The notes: a model not told the origin generated them from the sequence alone. Positions 43,232 through 53,405 are shown, numbered from the stretch's first letter. The stretch: DNA of 64,000 nt from Ferruginibacter sp. (GCA_016786725.1 JAEUVU010000003.1:186001-250000); one strand, 5' to 3'. Made by a program: numbers and translations.

Positions 43232-44506
43232 ATGAGTCGCTATAGAAAAATCTTAAACAGAATACTTGTAAGCATTTTCCTCGTTTTTTTACTGTCTATT
43301 AATATACAATCTTTAGCTGCCGATGGTGCTGCTTTGTTTAAAGCAAACTGCGCCAGTTGTCATAAACCTGATAAGGATTTTTCTGGCCCGGCGTTAAAAG
43401 GCTGGAAAGACAGAGTACCTGCGGATGGCTGGATATACAAGTGGGTTCATAGTCCGATAGACCAAAACGACCCTTATGCCATAGCACTAAAAAATAAATG
43501 GAAGCCAACCATTATGACATCGTTTCCCCAGTTAAAGAATGAGGAAATTGATGCCATCATGAAATATGTGGATGATTATGTACCTGAAGATCTTACCAAA
43601 GGGGGAACTGGCACAGCAAAAACCGCCGATGATTCTTCGCTGCTTTTTGGCATTCTTACACTTGTTTTAGCCCTTATTGCCTTTATATTATTACAGGTTA
43701 ACAGCAACCTCCGCAAATTATCAGACGAAAAAGAAGGTGTACTGCGTACTGAACCGGTGCCGTTCTATAAAAACAAAACCTATATAATGGCGGGTGTTTT
43801 GGTGTTATTTGCCATTGGCGGATATTACACCATTAACGGTGCCATTGGTATGGGCCGTATGCAGAACTACCAGCCGGTGCAACCGATATTTTACTCCCAC
43901 CAGGTACATGCCGGTACCAACCAGATAAGCTGCCTGTACTGCCACAGCGGCGCACAAGACAGCAAGCAGGCAAGTATTCCATCTGTTAACACCTGTATGA
44001 ACTGTCATAAATCCATCAGCAAATACGAGGGTCCGGATAAATTAGTGAGAGAAGACGGAACTCCGGTGGATGGAACAGCCGAGATAGAAAAACTGTATGC
44101 TTATGCAGGCTGGAACTCAGCAACAAAAACATATAATCCCGATAAAAATAACGACGGTATCCCTGATGGTGCAAAACCAATTGAGTGGGTAAAAATTCAC
44201 AACCTGCCCGATCATGTTTACTTTAACCACAGCCAGCACGTAAAGGTTGGCAAGCAAAACTGCCAAACCTGCCACGGTAATATTCAGCAAATGCCTGAAG
44301 TGTACCAGTTCAGCAACCTGAGCATGGGATGGTGCGTAAACTGCCACAGGGAAACCAAGGTTGATTTTTATAATCAGGAAGATAAAAGCGGCAATAAATA
44401 TTACAGCATTTATGAGAAATTCCACAAAGATTTAAAGAGCGGGAAAATGGATAGTGTTACGGTTGAAAAGATCGGTGGAACGGAATGCCAGAAATGTCAC
44501 TATTAA
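43232..44506 (+). CDS. actA: Alternative complex III subunit ActA, multihaem cytochrome c
   Basis: 424 residues. It has six CxxCH haem-binding sites: CASCH (40-44) in an N-terminal monohaem cytochrome c domain behind the signal peptide, then CLYCH (234), CMNCH (255), CQTCH (344), CVNCH (368) and CQKCH (419) in the pentahaem part. A membrane helix (VLVLFAIGGYYTI, near 190-205) separates the halves. ActA passes electrons from the iron-sulfur subunit ActB to cytochrome c. The extra N-terminal haem domain is fused here. First gene of the operon. Confidence 0.92.
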   Translation: MSRYRKILNRILVSIFLVFLLSINIQSLAADGAALFKANCASCHKPDKDFSGPALKGWKDRVPADGWIYKWVHSPIDQNDPYAIALKNKWKPTIMTSFPQLKNEEIDAIMKYVDDYVPEDLTKGGTGTAKTADDSSLLFGILTLVLALIAFILLQVNSNLRKLSDEKEGVLRTEPVPFYKNKTYIMAGVLVLFAIGGYYTINGAIGMGRMQNYQPVQPIFYSHQVHAGTNQISCLYCHSGAQDSKQASIPSVNTCMNCHKSISKYEGPDKLVREDGTPVDGTAEIEKLYAYAGWNSATKTYNPDKNNDGIPDGAKPIEWVKIHNLPDHVYFNHSQHVKVGKQNCQTCHGNIQQMPEVYQFSNLSMGWCVNCHRETKVDFYNQEDKSGNKYYSIYEKFHKDLKSGKMDSVTVEKIGGTECQKCHY

Positions 44507-44611
44507 ACAGTTCGCAGTCTGCAACAGGCAGCCTGCAATATTAAATTTCAAATTGTACAACGAATAGGTTGTTGACTGCCCACTGTCAACTGCCACTGTT
44601 AACTGATAAAT
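44507..44611. repeat. Palindromic gap between actA and actB
   Basis: The 105-nt gap has CAGTCTGCAACAGGCAGCCTG on one side and GTTGACTGCCCACTGTCAACTG on the other, built from short TGCC/GGCA and TTGACTG repeats that can pair imperfectly. No ORF. Confidence 0.55.
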
Positions 44612-47600
44612 ATGAGTAAGAAAAAGTACTGGCAAAGTTTTGGGGAACTGAATCAAACAGAAAGTTTTCAGGAATCATCCAAAAACGAGTTTAAAGAAGA
44701 GCTGCTCCCTTTGGCAGACCTTGATGATAAAGGTATTTTAGATGCCAAAACTCCACGCAGGGATTTTCTTAAATACCTTGGCTTTAGCACCGCAGCCGCT
44801 GCTGTTGCAGCCAGTTGCGAAACACCCGTACGCAAGGCTGTACCATTTTTACACAAGCCTGATAATGTTATACCGGGTGTTGCCAGTTATTATGCTTCTA
44901 CTTATGTAAATGGAGGCGATACCATTTCTGTAGTTGTAAAACAAAGAGACGGAAGGCCGATCAAGATAGAAGGAAACGAGTTATCAACCATTACCAATGG
45001 TGGTACCACCGCCCAGGCCCAGGCATCGGTATTAGATCTTTATGATAATACACGCCTGCGCTACCCCATGCAAAAAAATGGTAAAGAGTTTAAAGAAGTT
45101 ACCAGCTTTGATGCCTTTGATAAAATGGTAGGTGCAGCCATCAATGGTAAAGCTGTAGCCATTCTTACTTCAACAGTAAATTCCCCTTCTACTTTAGCAA
45201 TCATAAACGAATTTATAGCCAAATATCCCGGCAGCCGCCACGTACAATACGATGCAGTAAGTTACAGCGGTATGCTGCTGGCCAACGAAGCCTGCTACGG
45301 AAAAAAAGCAATTCCTTCTTATCATTTTGATAAAGCAAAAGTAATTGTAAGCCTGGGCGCCGATTTTCTGGGAACCTGGCTCAGCCCGGCAGAATTCAAC
45401 AATCAATATTCTAAAAACAGGAAAATAAAAGGCGATAAACCGGAACTGAGCAGGCATTTTCAGTTTGAAAGCATGATCAGCCTTACCGGCAGTAATGCCG
45501 ATGACCGCTACACACATAAGCCATCAGAAACAGGTGCTGTTGCATTGGCTTTGCTGGCTAAGTTAGGTGGCGCTGTATCTGCACCAACTATTGCAGATGC
45601 AAAACTGGCAAAAGGAATTGATACTGCTGCTGCTGCTTTAAAAGCAAGCAACGGTGCAGCACTGGTAGTTTGCGGAAGCAATGATGTGAATGTGCAGATC
45701 ATTGTAAATGCTATCAACGCAGCAATCGGTGCCAATGGCACTACCATCAACTGGGCCATCACATCAAACTACAAAGCCGGTATTGATGCAGATATGATAA
45801 ACCTGGTGAAGGATATGAACAGCGGCGCAATTGGAGCTGTTTTGATTAACGGTGTTAATCCTGGCTACTCATACAGCGACTGCAAAGGGTTTAAAGACGC
45901 TCTGGCAAAAGTTGCTTCTGTATCTTTTAATGCAACGATGGATGAAACAACTGAGCAGTGCAAATTTGTACTTCCATCTCATCACTGGTTAGAAAGCTGG
46001 GGCGATACTGAACCTAAAACAGGTTATTACAGTTTAATACAGCCAACCATCAACCCGCTGTTTAAAACACGTGCTTTTCAAACTTCATTAATTAAATGGA
46101 GTGCAGCCGCAGGAAGCCAGGTTAATGATTATGAAACCTATTTTAAAACATACTGGAATGCCAAACTTGGCAGTGCAGATCTTTATAACAAAGCCTTACA
46201 GGATGGCGTTGTAGAACCTGCAACTATGCCTGTTGGCGGAGGGTCTTTCAATGGCGCAAAATTAGCAGAGGCTGCTGCCGCTGTTGCTGCAGCAAAAGGC
46301 GGCGCAGTTGAAGTGGTGCTTTATCAAAAGGTATCTGTTGGTGATGGTACACAGGCCAATAACCCCTGGCTGCAGGAATTGCCCGACCCGGTTAGTAAAG
46401 TAACCTGGGACAATTATGCAATGATGAGCCCTGCTATGGCAAAATCACTGCTGGGCCTTGATGTGATGAACCAGGAAGGCGGTAAGCAAAGTGATTATGA
46501 AGTTCATCCTGAAAAACCCGTTGTAAAAATTACTGCAAACGGTAAATCGGTTGAACTGCCGGTGATTGTTTTACCGGGAATGAATGCAGCAACCATAGCG
46601 CTTGCAGTAGGATACGGAAGAGAAAGTGCCGATAAAGAAGCTACGGCTGCCAATATCGGCAAATCGGCCAAAGGTGCAGGTAAAAATGTTTACCCGCTGG
46701 TTGGGTTCAACGGAACCAACTCATACAATGCAGTTGCAACTGTTGAAAAAACAGGCAAAATGTACCCATTGGCACAAACACAGGTGCATGGGTTTACTGA
46801 AAGCCGCCCGGTTATTTATGAAACCAATCTTACTGCATATACTGCAAAACCCGGAGCGCTTTTAGCGGAAGTTAAAGCAGAACTTGAAAATATTACTGCC
46901 AACGGCAGTAAAGACTTTGTAAGAGATGCTACCATTTATCCTGACTATGAAAAGCCGGGTATTAAATGGGGGATGAGCATTGACCTTAACACCTGTACAG
47001 GTTGCAGCGCCTGCGTTGTAGCATGTACGGCCGAAAATAATGTGAGCGTGGTTGGTAAAATGCAGGTGCAGCGTGCACATGAAATGCACTGGCTGCGTAT
47101 TGACCGTTACTTCACCTTCAACAGCGAAAACCATGATGATGTAGATGTGGTTTTTCAACCCATGCTTTGCCAGCATTGCGATAATGCGCCTTGCGAAAAT
47201 GTTTGCCCCGTTGCGGCCACAAACCACAGCACAGAGGGCCTGAACCAGATGACCTATAACCGTTGTATCGGTACAAGATATTGTGCCAACAACTGCCCTT
47301 ATAAAGTACGCCGCTTTAACTGGCTGGATTATACAGGAGCCGACAGCTTCCCTGATAACCAGAACCCGATGCTGGGCGCTTATATGGATGAGAGCGTAAT
47401 GCAGATGAATGATGACCTTACCAGGATGGTATTGAACCCTGATGTAACAGTTCGTTCACGTGGTGTTATTGAAAAATGTTCTTTCTGTGTTCAGCGTTTG
47501 CAGGACAGCAAGCTGGAAGCAAAAAAACAACAGGACCCATCATTGGTACGCAATGTAAAAGTTGCCTGTATGCAGGCCTGCCCAACCAATGCCATCAGCT

Positions 47601-47809
47601 TTGGTAATGTAAATGATAAAGAAAGTGATGTATATAAGATCAGGAACGCAGAACAGAAACACCGCTCATTCTATGTAATGGAGCAGTTACACGTGTTGCC
47701 TAACGTAAGTTACCTGGCAAAAGTGAGAAATACCGACAGGCATATTGGAGTGGAAGAACACGGAGGAGAAAAGCACGAAGCAAAAAAAGGAGATAAAGCA
47801 CACGCATAA
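44612..47809 (+). CDS. actB: Alternative complex III subunit ActB, iron-sulfur protein
   Basis: 1065 residues. A twin-arginine signal (PRRDFLKYLGF, Arg49-Arg50, after a 48-residue extension) with an AASC lipobox-like site nearby. The middle part resembles the molybdopterin oxidoreductase fold without cofactor. The last third is ferredoxin-like: CTGCSACVVAC (795-805), CQHCDNAPCENVC, the CIGTRYCANNCPYKVRR block and CSFCVQRL with CMQACP, giving four clusters. It takes electrons from quinol in ActC and hands them to ActA. Its size and order match actB of other Bacteroidota. Confidence 0.94.
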   Translation: MSKKKYWQSFGELNQTESFQESSKNEFKEELLPLADLDDKGILDAKTPRRDFLKYLGFSTAAAAVAASCETPVRKAVPFLHKPDNVIPGVASYYASTYVNGGDTISVVVKQRDGRPIKIEGNELSTITNGGTTAQAQASVLDLYDNTRLRYPMQKNGKEFKEVTSFDAFDKMVGAAINGKAVAILTSTVNSPSTLAIINEFIAKYPGSRHVQYDAVSYSGMLLANEACYGKKAIPSYHFDKAKVIVSLGADFLGTWLSPAEFNNQYSKNRKIKGDKPELSRHFQFESMISLTGSNADDRYTHKPSETGAVALALLAKLGGAVSAPTIADAKLAKGIDTAAAALKASNGAALVVCGSNDVNVQIIVNAINAAIGANGTTINWAITSNYKAGIDADMINLVKDMNSGAIGAVLINGVNPGYSYSDCKGFKDALAKVASVSFNATMDETTEQCKFVLPSHHWLESWGDTEPKTGYYSLIQPTINPLFKTRAFQTSLIKWSAAAGSQVNDYETYFKTYWNAKLGSADLYNKALQDGVVEPATMPVGGGSFNGAKLAEAAAAVAAAKGGAVEVVLYQKVSVGDGTQANNPWLQELPDPVSKVTWDNYAMMSPAMAKSLLGLDVMNQEGGKQSDYEVHPEKPVVKITANGKSVELPVIVLPGMNAATIALAVGYGRESADKEATAANIGKSAKGAGKNVYPLVGFNGTNSYNAVATVEKTGKMYPLAQTQVHGFTESRPVIYETNLTAYTAKPGALLAEVKAELENITANGSKDFVRDATIYPDYEKPGIKWGMSIDLNTCTGCSACVVACTAENNVSVVGKMQVQRAHEMHWLRIDRYFTFNSENHDDVDVVFQPMLCQHCDNAPCENVCPVAATNHSTEGLNQMTYNRCIGTRYCANNCPYKVRRFNWLDYTGADSFPDNQNPMLGAYMDESVMQMNDDLTRMVLNPDVTVRSRGVIEKCSFCVQRLQDSKLEAKKQQDPSLVRNVKVACMQACPTNAISFGNVNDKESDVYKIRNAEQKHRSFYVMEQLHVLPNVSYLAKVRNTDRHIGVEEHGGEKHEAKKGDKAHA

Positions 47810-47907
47810 AAAACGATAAGTAAAAATTAAAAATTAAAAAGTAAAAATCAGAAAGCAGGAAGATAATTCACCTTTTGAATTTTAACTTTTGACTTTATAC
47901 TTAAGAT
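47810..47907. repeat. AT-rich imperfect repeat between actB and actC
   Basis: Left side AAAAATTAAAAATTAAAAAG and right side CACCTTTTGAATTTTAACTTTTGAC are imperfect reverse complements in a 98-nt gap without an ORF. A smaller relative (GAATTTTAAATTTTGAATT) fills the actC-actD gap at 49375-49394. Confidence 0.45.
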
Positions 47908-49362
47908 ATGTCATTATTAAAATACGAATCGCAACTAAGGGAACCGCTGGTAGATGGTGATAAAGATTACCACCAGGTAACGGAAGATATCATTCGTCCC
48001 ATAGAGATGAAGCCAAGCCGTCTCTGGTATATTGGATTTTATATCAGTGTGGCCTTGTTATTATTTGGTGTGTACAGTGTTTATCGTGAGGTTACTTATG
48101 GTATCGGCCAGTGGAACGTAAATAAAACCATCGGCTGGGGTTGGGATATTACCAACTTCGTATGGTGGGTAGGTATTGGTCACGCCGGAACATTGATCTC
48201 TGCGATCTTATTATTATTCCGTCAGGGCTGGAGAACGGGTGTAAACCGTGCAGCCGAAGCGATGACGATATTTGCGGTAATGTGCGCAGGCCAGTTCCCG
48301 ATATGGCACATGGGCCGTGTGTGGATGGCATTCTTTGTATTACCTTATCCAAATACCCGTGGGCCTTTGTGGGTTAACTTTAACTCTCCACTGCTTTGGG
48401 ACGTATTTGCGATATCAACTTATTTCACTGTTTCATTATTATTCTGGTACTCGGGGTTATTGCCCGATCTGGCTACTGTAAGGGATCGTGCAAAAACCAA
48501 GTTCCGTAAAATGTTCTATGGCGTTGCGTCTTTCGGCTGGACCGGAAGCACCAAGCACTGGCAGCGTCACGAATCATTGTCGCTGGTACTGGCAGGTTTA
48601 AGTACACCACTTGTACTTTCTGTACACACCATCGTATCTTTCGACTTTGCTACTTCAATCGTTCCGGGCTGGCATACTACCATCTTCCCGCCATACTTTG
48701 TGGCCGGTGCCATCTTCTCAGGTTTTGCCATGGTGCAAACGCTGATGATTGTTGTACGTAAAGTTTTAAACCTGCAGGACTATATAACAATTGGCCACAT
48801 TGAAGCCATGAACAAAGTAATTGTGTTAACGGGTAGTATTGTGGGTTGTGCTTATTTAACTGAATTATTCATTGCCTGGTACGGACAAAATCCTTACGAG
48901 TGGTATGCATTTAAAGAGAACCGTGCAAACCTGTACAGTCCTTATGGATGGAGCTACTGGCTGATGATGTTCTGTAACGTGGTATCGCCGCAATTATTCT
49001 GGAGCCGTAAGCTGAGAAGAAATATTACCGTAACATTCTTCATGAGTATCATAGTAAACATCGGTATGTGGTTCGAGCGTTTTGTAATTATTGTTACTTC
49101 TGTGTACAGGGATTACCTGCCATCAAGCTGGAGTACTTATTACAGCCCGTCTATCTGGGAGATTGGTTTTTACCTGGGTACTTTCGGATTGTTCTTCACC
49201 TGTTTCTTCCTGTTTGCAAAATACTTCCCGGTTATTGCGGTAGCCGAGATCAAAGCTATTTTAAAAACCAGTGGAGAGAATTACAAAGTGAAGATGACGG
49301 ATATTGAAAAAGCAGATGCGGAAAAATTTTATATTGAAGAAGTGGGGCATGCACACCACTAA
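47908..49362 (+). CDS. actC: Alternative complex III subunit ActC (NrfD/PsrC-like)
   Basis: 484 residues with about ten membrane helices, the polysulfide-reductase PsrC/NrfD fold that binds menaquinol. Typical parts: WVGIGHAGTLISAILLLFR near 88-106, FPIWHMGRVWMAFFVLPYPN, SVHTIVSFDFATSIVPGWHT (quinol side), and the end helix LFFTCFFLFAKYFPVIAV. The quinol is oxidised here and electrons go to ActB. Nothing looks truncated. Confidence 0.95.
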   Translation: MSLLKYESQLREPLVDGDKDYHQVTEDIIRPIEMKPSRLWYIGFYISVALLLFGVYSVYREVTYGIGQWNVNKTIGWGWDITNFVWWVGIGHAGTLISAILLLFRQGWRTGVNRAAEAMTIFAVMCAGQFPIWHMGRVWMAFFVLPYPNTRGPLWVNFNSPLLWDVFAISTYFTVSLLFWYSGLLPDLATVRDRAKTKFRKMFYGVASFGWTGSTKHWQRHESLSLVLAGLSTPLVLSVHTIVSFDFATSIVPGWHTTIFPPYFVAGAIFSGFAMVQTLMIVVRKVLNLQDYITIGHIEAMNKVIVLTGSIVGCAYLTELFIAWYGQNPYEWYAFKENRANLYSPYGWSYWLMMFCNVVSPQLFWSRKLRRNITVTFFMSIIVNIGMWFERFVIIVTSVYRDYLPSSWSTYYSPSIWEIGFYLGTFGLFFTCFFLFAKYFPVIAVAEIKAILKTSGENYKVKMTDIEKADAEKFYIEEVGHAHH

Positions 49363-49398
49363 GCATTTTAAATTTTGAATTTTAAATTTTGAATTAAT

Positions 49399-49989
49399 AT
49401 GGCTGGAGGGATTAAAAAATTTGTGGTAGGATCATTTGATGATGAAAAGGTATTGTTTCCTGCGGTGAAAAATGTTCGCAAGGCAGGATACAAGATACAC
49501 GATGTGTACACCCCTTTTCCGGTGCATGGCTTAGATCATGCGATGGGCATACGTGAAACCAGTTTGCATACAGCGGGTTTTATTTATGCTATTACCGGTA
49601 CCACTACAGCACTAACATTCATGAGCTGGGTATTTACCAAAGACTGGCCTTTGAACATCGGCGGTAAACCACATTTTGCTTTACCGGCCTGGATACCTAT
49701 CACCTTTGAGTTAACAGTATTGTTCTCTGCAGTTGGTATGGTGCTTACATTTTGTTACCTGTGCAACCTGGCGCCATTTGTAAAAAAACATCATTTTCAT
49801 CCAAGGGCTACTGATGATCTTTTTGTAATGGCTATTGAGTGCACCGATAAAACCAATGATGCAGAAGTACAGGCTTTTTTACAATCAGCAGGCGCACAGG
49901 AAGTAAATGTGCAGATGGCAGAAACAGGATGGTGGATCGGCAGGTATCACAAAGAACAAAAGTTGTATAAAGAAGAGAAAGGGTATTAA
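49399..49989 (+). CDS. actD: Alternative complex III subunit ActD (DUF3341)
   Basis: 196 residues with DUF3341. N-terminal soluble domain (FVVGSFDDEKVLFPAVKNVR, HDVYTPFPVHGLDHAMGIR), then two membrane helices (ALTFMSWVFTKDWPLNIGG region and LTVLFSAVGMVLTFCYLCNL), and a C-terminal domain. ActD is a structural membrane subunit of ACIII without cofactors. Confidence 0.95.
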   Translation: MAGGIKKFVVGSFDDEKVLFPAVKNVRKAGYKIHDVYTPFPVHGLDHAMGIRETSLHTAGFIYAITGTTTALTFMSWVFTKDWPLNIGGKPHFALPAWIPITFELTVLFSAVGMVLTFCYLCNLAPFVKKHHFHPRATDDLFVMAIECTDKTNDAEVQAFLQSAGAQEVNVQMAETGWWIGRYHKEQKLYKEEKGY

Positions 49990-49990
49990 A

Positions 49991-50130
49991 AGCCCCCTCT
50001 ATCTCCCCCAAAGGGGGAGGAAATCTGGAAGATATTTGTGAAGATTGAAAGGTTATTTGAAACAAAAGAACTTAGAATTAAAAATTTCGCTTCGGTAACT
50101 CTCCCCTTTTGGGGGAGTTGGAGGGGGCCG
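49991..50130. repeat. C/G-rich palindromes between actD and actE
   Basis: Left part GCCCCCTCTATCTCCCCCAA then GGGGGAGG; right part CTCCCCTTTTGGGGGAG and GAGGGGGCC. The arms are imperfect reverse complements, about 30 nt each, separated by about 70 nt. Confidence 0.75.
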
Positions 50131-50150
50131 GGGATTAAATGTATATACGA

Positions 50151-50831
50151 ATGAAAAAATTTGCAATTATAGCGACACTTATCTTGTCAACAGCAGTTGT
50201 GTTTATGAGTTGTAAAGACAAGCGTAGTCCGGGGTCAGTTTATATGCCCGATATGGCTTACAGCCGTGCTTACGAAAGTTATGCAGAGCGTGACTCTGCT
50301 GTTTTTACAATGAACCCGGCGGATGCAGGTCATAAAATATTCTACAATAACTTACCTCCTGCGGGTACTATAAAAAGAGGCGAACTTTTTCCGTTCAATG
50401 TACCTAATGACAGCAACGGTTTGCTAAATTTAAGCAACCAGGTTAAAAACCCATTGGCACCACCAACAGGTAAAGATCTTGAAGAAGCAGGCCGGTTGTT
50501 CAATATTAATTGTGCAGTTTGCCATGGTCCCAAAGGAGAAGCAAACGGACCACTGGCAGCAAAAGTAGGCGGAGTAAAAAGTATAATAGCATCTTCTCCC
50601 GGATTTAGTGACGGAAGAATATTTTTTGTGATGGAATACGGACAAAATAACATGGGTAGCTACGCTCCGCAGTTAAGCAGGGAGCAAAGGTGGAGAATAG
50701 TACAATATATCAGAACGCTGGAGCCCAAAGCCGCTGGTAACAGTCCTGCATCAACAGAAGTTAAAAAAGATACGGGCATGGCTGCTCCAAAGCCTGAGAT
50801 AGTTAAACTTACAGGAGGCAGGGCAGGTTAG
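50151..50831 (+). CDS. actE: Alternative complex III subunit ActE, monohaem cytochrome c
   Basis: 226 residues from the ATG at 50151 (MKKFAIIATLILS). A second ATG 12 nt upstream (MYIRMKK) exists, but the shorter start gives a regular lipoprotein signal with lipobox VFMSC (Cys21). One haem site CAVCHG (Cys121) in a class I cytochrome c domain with the Met-bearing ENNMGSYAPQL region. It links ACIII to the cytochrome oxidase. Lipid anchoring fits its role on the periplasmic face. Confidence 0.9.
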   Translation: MKKFAIIATLILSTAVVFMSCKDKRSPGSVYMPDMAYSRAYESYAERDSAVFTMNPADAGHKIFYNNLPPAGTIKRGELFPFNVPNDSNGLLNLSNQVKNPLAPPTGKDLEEAGRLFNINCAVCHGPKGEANGPLAAKVGGVKSIIASSPGFSDGRIFFVMEYGQNNMGSYAPQLSREQRWRIVQYIRTLEPKAAGNSPASTEVKKDTGMAAPKPEIVKLTGGRAG

Positions 50832-50901
50832 TAACATAACAACTGAGGAGAATAGGCAGTAAAAAAACAGAGTAGAAGTATTAACACAAAATAAAGATCA
50901 G

Positions 50902-52155
50902 ATGGATCATCAATTTCAATTACCGGGGAGTTATAAAAAGTGGACTTACGGCCTTATCGCTGTAGGTGTGGCAGCATTGATATACGGCTTTATCATGTTT
51001 CATCCTTTAGAGCATGGGCACCATGGACAACATGTTGAGAGTACCCGTTTTTGGGCTGTGCTTTTGCAGAACAGCGCTTTCTTTTTGCTGGTTGTTAATG
51101 CAGCCATGTTCTTTATATGTGTAACTACCATGGCAATGGCAGGCTGGGTCGTTGCATTCAGAAGGGTATCAGAAGCAATTTCAAGTGTGGTGCCCATACT
51201 GGGGGTTTTAACTTTTATTATTTTAATGGCCATTGTTTTTGGCGGCCGTACAGATATTTATCACTGGCTTGATAAAGAAGCTGTGGCAAACGATCACATC
51301 CTTAATGGCAAGAAAGGATTTTTAAATCCAACATTTTTTTCAATCTGGTCCTTCCTTACCATCTTCCTGTGGTGGTTCCTGGGTAAAAAAATGCGCAGCC
51401 TCAGTTTAAAGAGCGATAAAGAAGGCCACATGGATTATGAAACAGGTAAGAAATGGGTATGGAACAATACCGTTTGGGCGTCACTTTATTGCGTGGTATT
51501 TACTTTAACAGTTGCATCAACCATTCCCTGGTTATGGCTTATGAGTATTGATGCACACTGGTATAGCACTATGTACAGCTGGTACACTTTTGCCAGCACC
51601 TTTGTTTCGGGCATGTCGCTGATTGCTTTGTTTGTTATTTATTTAAAAAACAGGGGGCAGCTTGCTTATGTTACAGATGAGCATCTGCATGATCTTGGAA
51701 AATTCATGTTTGCATTCTCAGTTTTCTGGACATACCTGTGGTTTTCTCAGTACATGCTTATCTGGTACAGTAACCAGCCTGAAGAAACAAAATATTTTGT
51801 GGAGAGAATTGGTACAGCAACAAAAGCAGGGCCTTATAAAGCTATCTTCTTCCTCAACTTAATATTAAACTTCCTTTGTCCGTTGTTAATATTAATGAAG
51901 AAAGGATCAAAAAGAAACTGGACCTTGGTTACTGTAATGGCTGTGCTGATCATCTTTGGCCACTGGATAGATTTTTTCCAGATGGTAATGCCGGGTACAG
52001 TACATGAACACTATGGTATTGGCTTTTTTGAAATAGGTACAGCCTGTTTATTTATAGGATTGATTATGTGGGGAACAGGAAATTACTTAAGCAAACATTC
52101 TCTGCTTGCAAAAAATCATCCTTTCTTAAAAGAAAGTATGATACACCATACATAA
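50902..52155 (+). CDS. actF: Alternative complex III subunit ActF (NrfD-like)
   Basis: 417 residues, about ten membrane helices with the ActF pattern WTYGLIAVGVAALIYGFIMF (residues 14-33), WAVLLQNSAFFLLVVNAAMF and HWIDFFQMVMPG near the end. It is the second, shorter PsrC-like subunit of ACIII. A His-rich periplasmic loop (EHGHHGQH, 38-45) follows helix one. Two intergenic palindromes separate it from coxB. Confidence 0.92.
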   Translation: MDHQFQLPGSYKKWTYGLIAVGVAALIYGFIMFHPLEHGHHGQHVESTRFWAVLLQNSAFFLLVVNAAMFFICVTTMAMAGWVVAFRRVSEAISSVVPILGVLTFIILMAIVFGGRTDIYHWLDKEAVANDHILNGKKGFLNPTFFSIWSFLTIFLWWFLGKKMRSLSLKSDKEGHMDYETGKKWVWNNTVWASLYCVVFTLTVASTIPWLWLMSIDAHWYSTMYSWYTFASTFVSGMSLIALFVIYLKNRGQLAYVTDEHLHDLGKFMFAFSVFWTYLWFSQYMLIWYSNQPEETKYFVERIGTATKAGPYKAIFFLNLILNFLCPLLILMKKGSKRNWTLVTVMAVLIIFGHWIDFFQMVMPGTVHEHYGIGFFEIGTACLFIGLIMWGTGNYLSKHSLLAKNHPFLKESMIHHT

Positions 52156-52284
52156 GCCCCTCCTGTCCTCCCTAAAGGGGAGGGAACGGGGAGATTATGG
52201 AGAATACAGAATTAAAAGAATTTTTGAAATAAAAAGAGGCCTTGTTCGAGTTCCCTCTCCTTGGGAGAGGGGTTGGGGAGAGGC
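52156..52284. repeat. C/G-rich palindromes between actF and coxB
   Basis: Left: GCCCCTCCTGTCCTCCCTAA then GGGGAGGGAACGGGGAG. Right: TTCCCTCTCCTTGGGAGAGG then GGTTGGGGAGAGGCC. Arms pair imperfectly over about 35 nt, with an AT-rich centre. Confidence 0.75.
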
Positions 52285-52300
52285 CGGATAAACTTAATTT

Positions 52301-53350
52301 ATGAAAGAGTTTTTAATGATAGCGTTAGGCATACTGTTATTTGTGGTCATCTTTCAGATTGCAAAGGCCAGTGAATACGTAAGCGTTTTAAAGGGCGAGA
52401 ACAAAACCCGCAAACAGAATAACAGGATCAATGCTTTTATGCTGATAGGCCTGCTTGTTTTTGGATTGATAGGCGTATGGTATTGTAATGAACTGTATTT
52501 CGGAAAAACCCTTTTTCCGCAGGGGTCTGCATCTGTAGAAGGAGAAAAGGTTGATACCATGTTGTATGTAACCATAGCGATAACGGGAGCCGTATTTGTT
52601 ATTACACAGGTACTCTTATTCTGGTTTTGTTTTAAATACCAGGAAAAGGATGGTAAAAAAGCATACTTCTTTCCGCACAATACCAAGCTTGAATTGATAT
52701 GGACAACAGTACCTGCAATATTCTTAACGGTGTTGGTTGTTATCGGGTTAAAATTTTGGTTTAAAATTACCGGCGACGCACCCAAAGATGCGATTGTTGT
52801 TGAAGTTACCGGCCACCAGTTTGCCTGGGAGTTCAGGTACCCCGGGGCGGATAAGGTTTTAGGCAAAACAAATTATAAGCTATATACAGCCAAGAATAGC
52901 CTTGGTGTGGATTTTGAAGACCCTGCAAGCTTAGATGATATTCATGTAAACACAACCATGCATATTCCTGTGGGTGTGCCTGTTAAAATGGTTATCCATT
53001 CCCAGGATGTTATTCATGATGTAGGGTTGCCGCATTTCAGGTTAAAGATGGATGCCGTACCTGGTATCCCAACCACGCAGTGGTTTACGCCCAAGATCAC
53101 TACTGCTGAAATGAAAAAGAAAACAAACAATCCAGATTTCAATTATGAAATTGCCTGCGACCAATTGTGTGGCGCAAGTCACTATGCCATGAGGGGCGTT
53201 ATCATTGTTGAAACCATGGAAGAGTATAAAAAATGGTTAGCTGAGCAAAAATCTGAATATTCAACATTGTTTCCTGCAAAACCAATGGAGCCAGTAAAAG
53301 CAGACACTGTAAAAAATCAGATATCACAGGTATTACCCGAAAAAAAATAA
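52301..53350 (+). CDS. coxB: Cytochrome c oxidase subunit II
   Basis: 349 residues. Three N-terminal hydrophobic segments (an extra LMIALGILLFVVIFQI at the start, then LIGLLVFGLIGVWY and VTIAITGAVFVITQVLLFWF) and a periplasmic cupredoxin domain with the complete CuA site: HSQDVIHDVGLP and CDQLCGASHYAM (Cys286, Cys290, His294, Met297), with the bridging Leu289. No fused haem c domain. CuA takes electrons from ActE or a soluble cytochrome c. Confidence 0.95.
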   Translation: MKEFLMIALGILLFVVIFQIAKASEYVSVLKGENKTRKQNNRINAFMLIGLLVFGLIGVWYCNELYFGKTLFPQGSASVEGEKVDTMLYVTIAITGAVFVITQVLLFWFCFKYQEKDGKKAYFFPHNTKLELIWTTVPAIFLTVLVVIGLKFWFKITGDAPKDAIVVEVTGHQFAWEFRYPGADKVLGKTNYKLYTAKNSLGVDFEDPASLDDIHVNTTMHIPVGVPVKMVIHSQDVIHDVGLPHFRLKMDAVPGIPTTQWFTPKITTAEMKKKTNNPDFNYEIACDQLCGASHYAMRGVIIVETMEEYKKWLAEQKSEYSTLFPAKPMEPVKADTVKNQISQVLPEKK

Positions 53351-53405
53351 TTAAAGCGTTTCGATAATTACGGCTCTTGCCGGGTATCAGAAAAAAAATA
53401 AGAAT

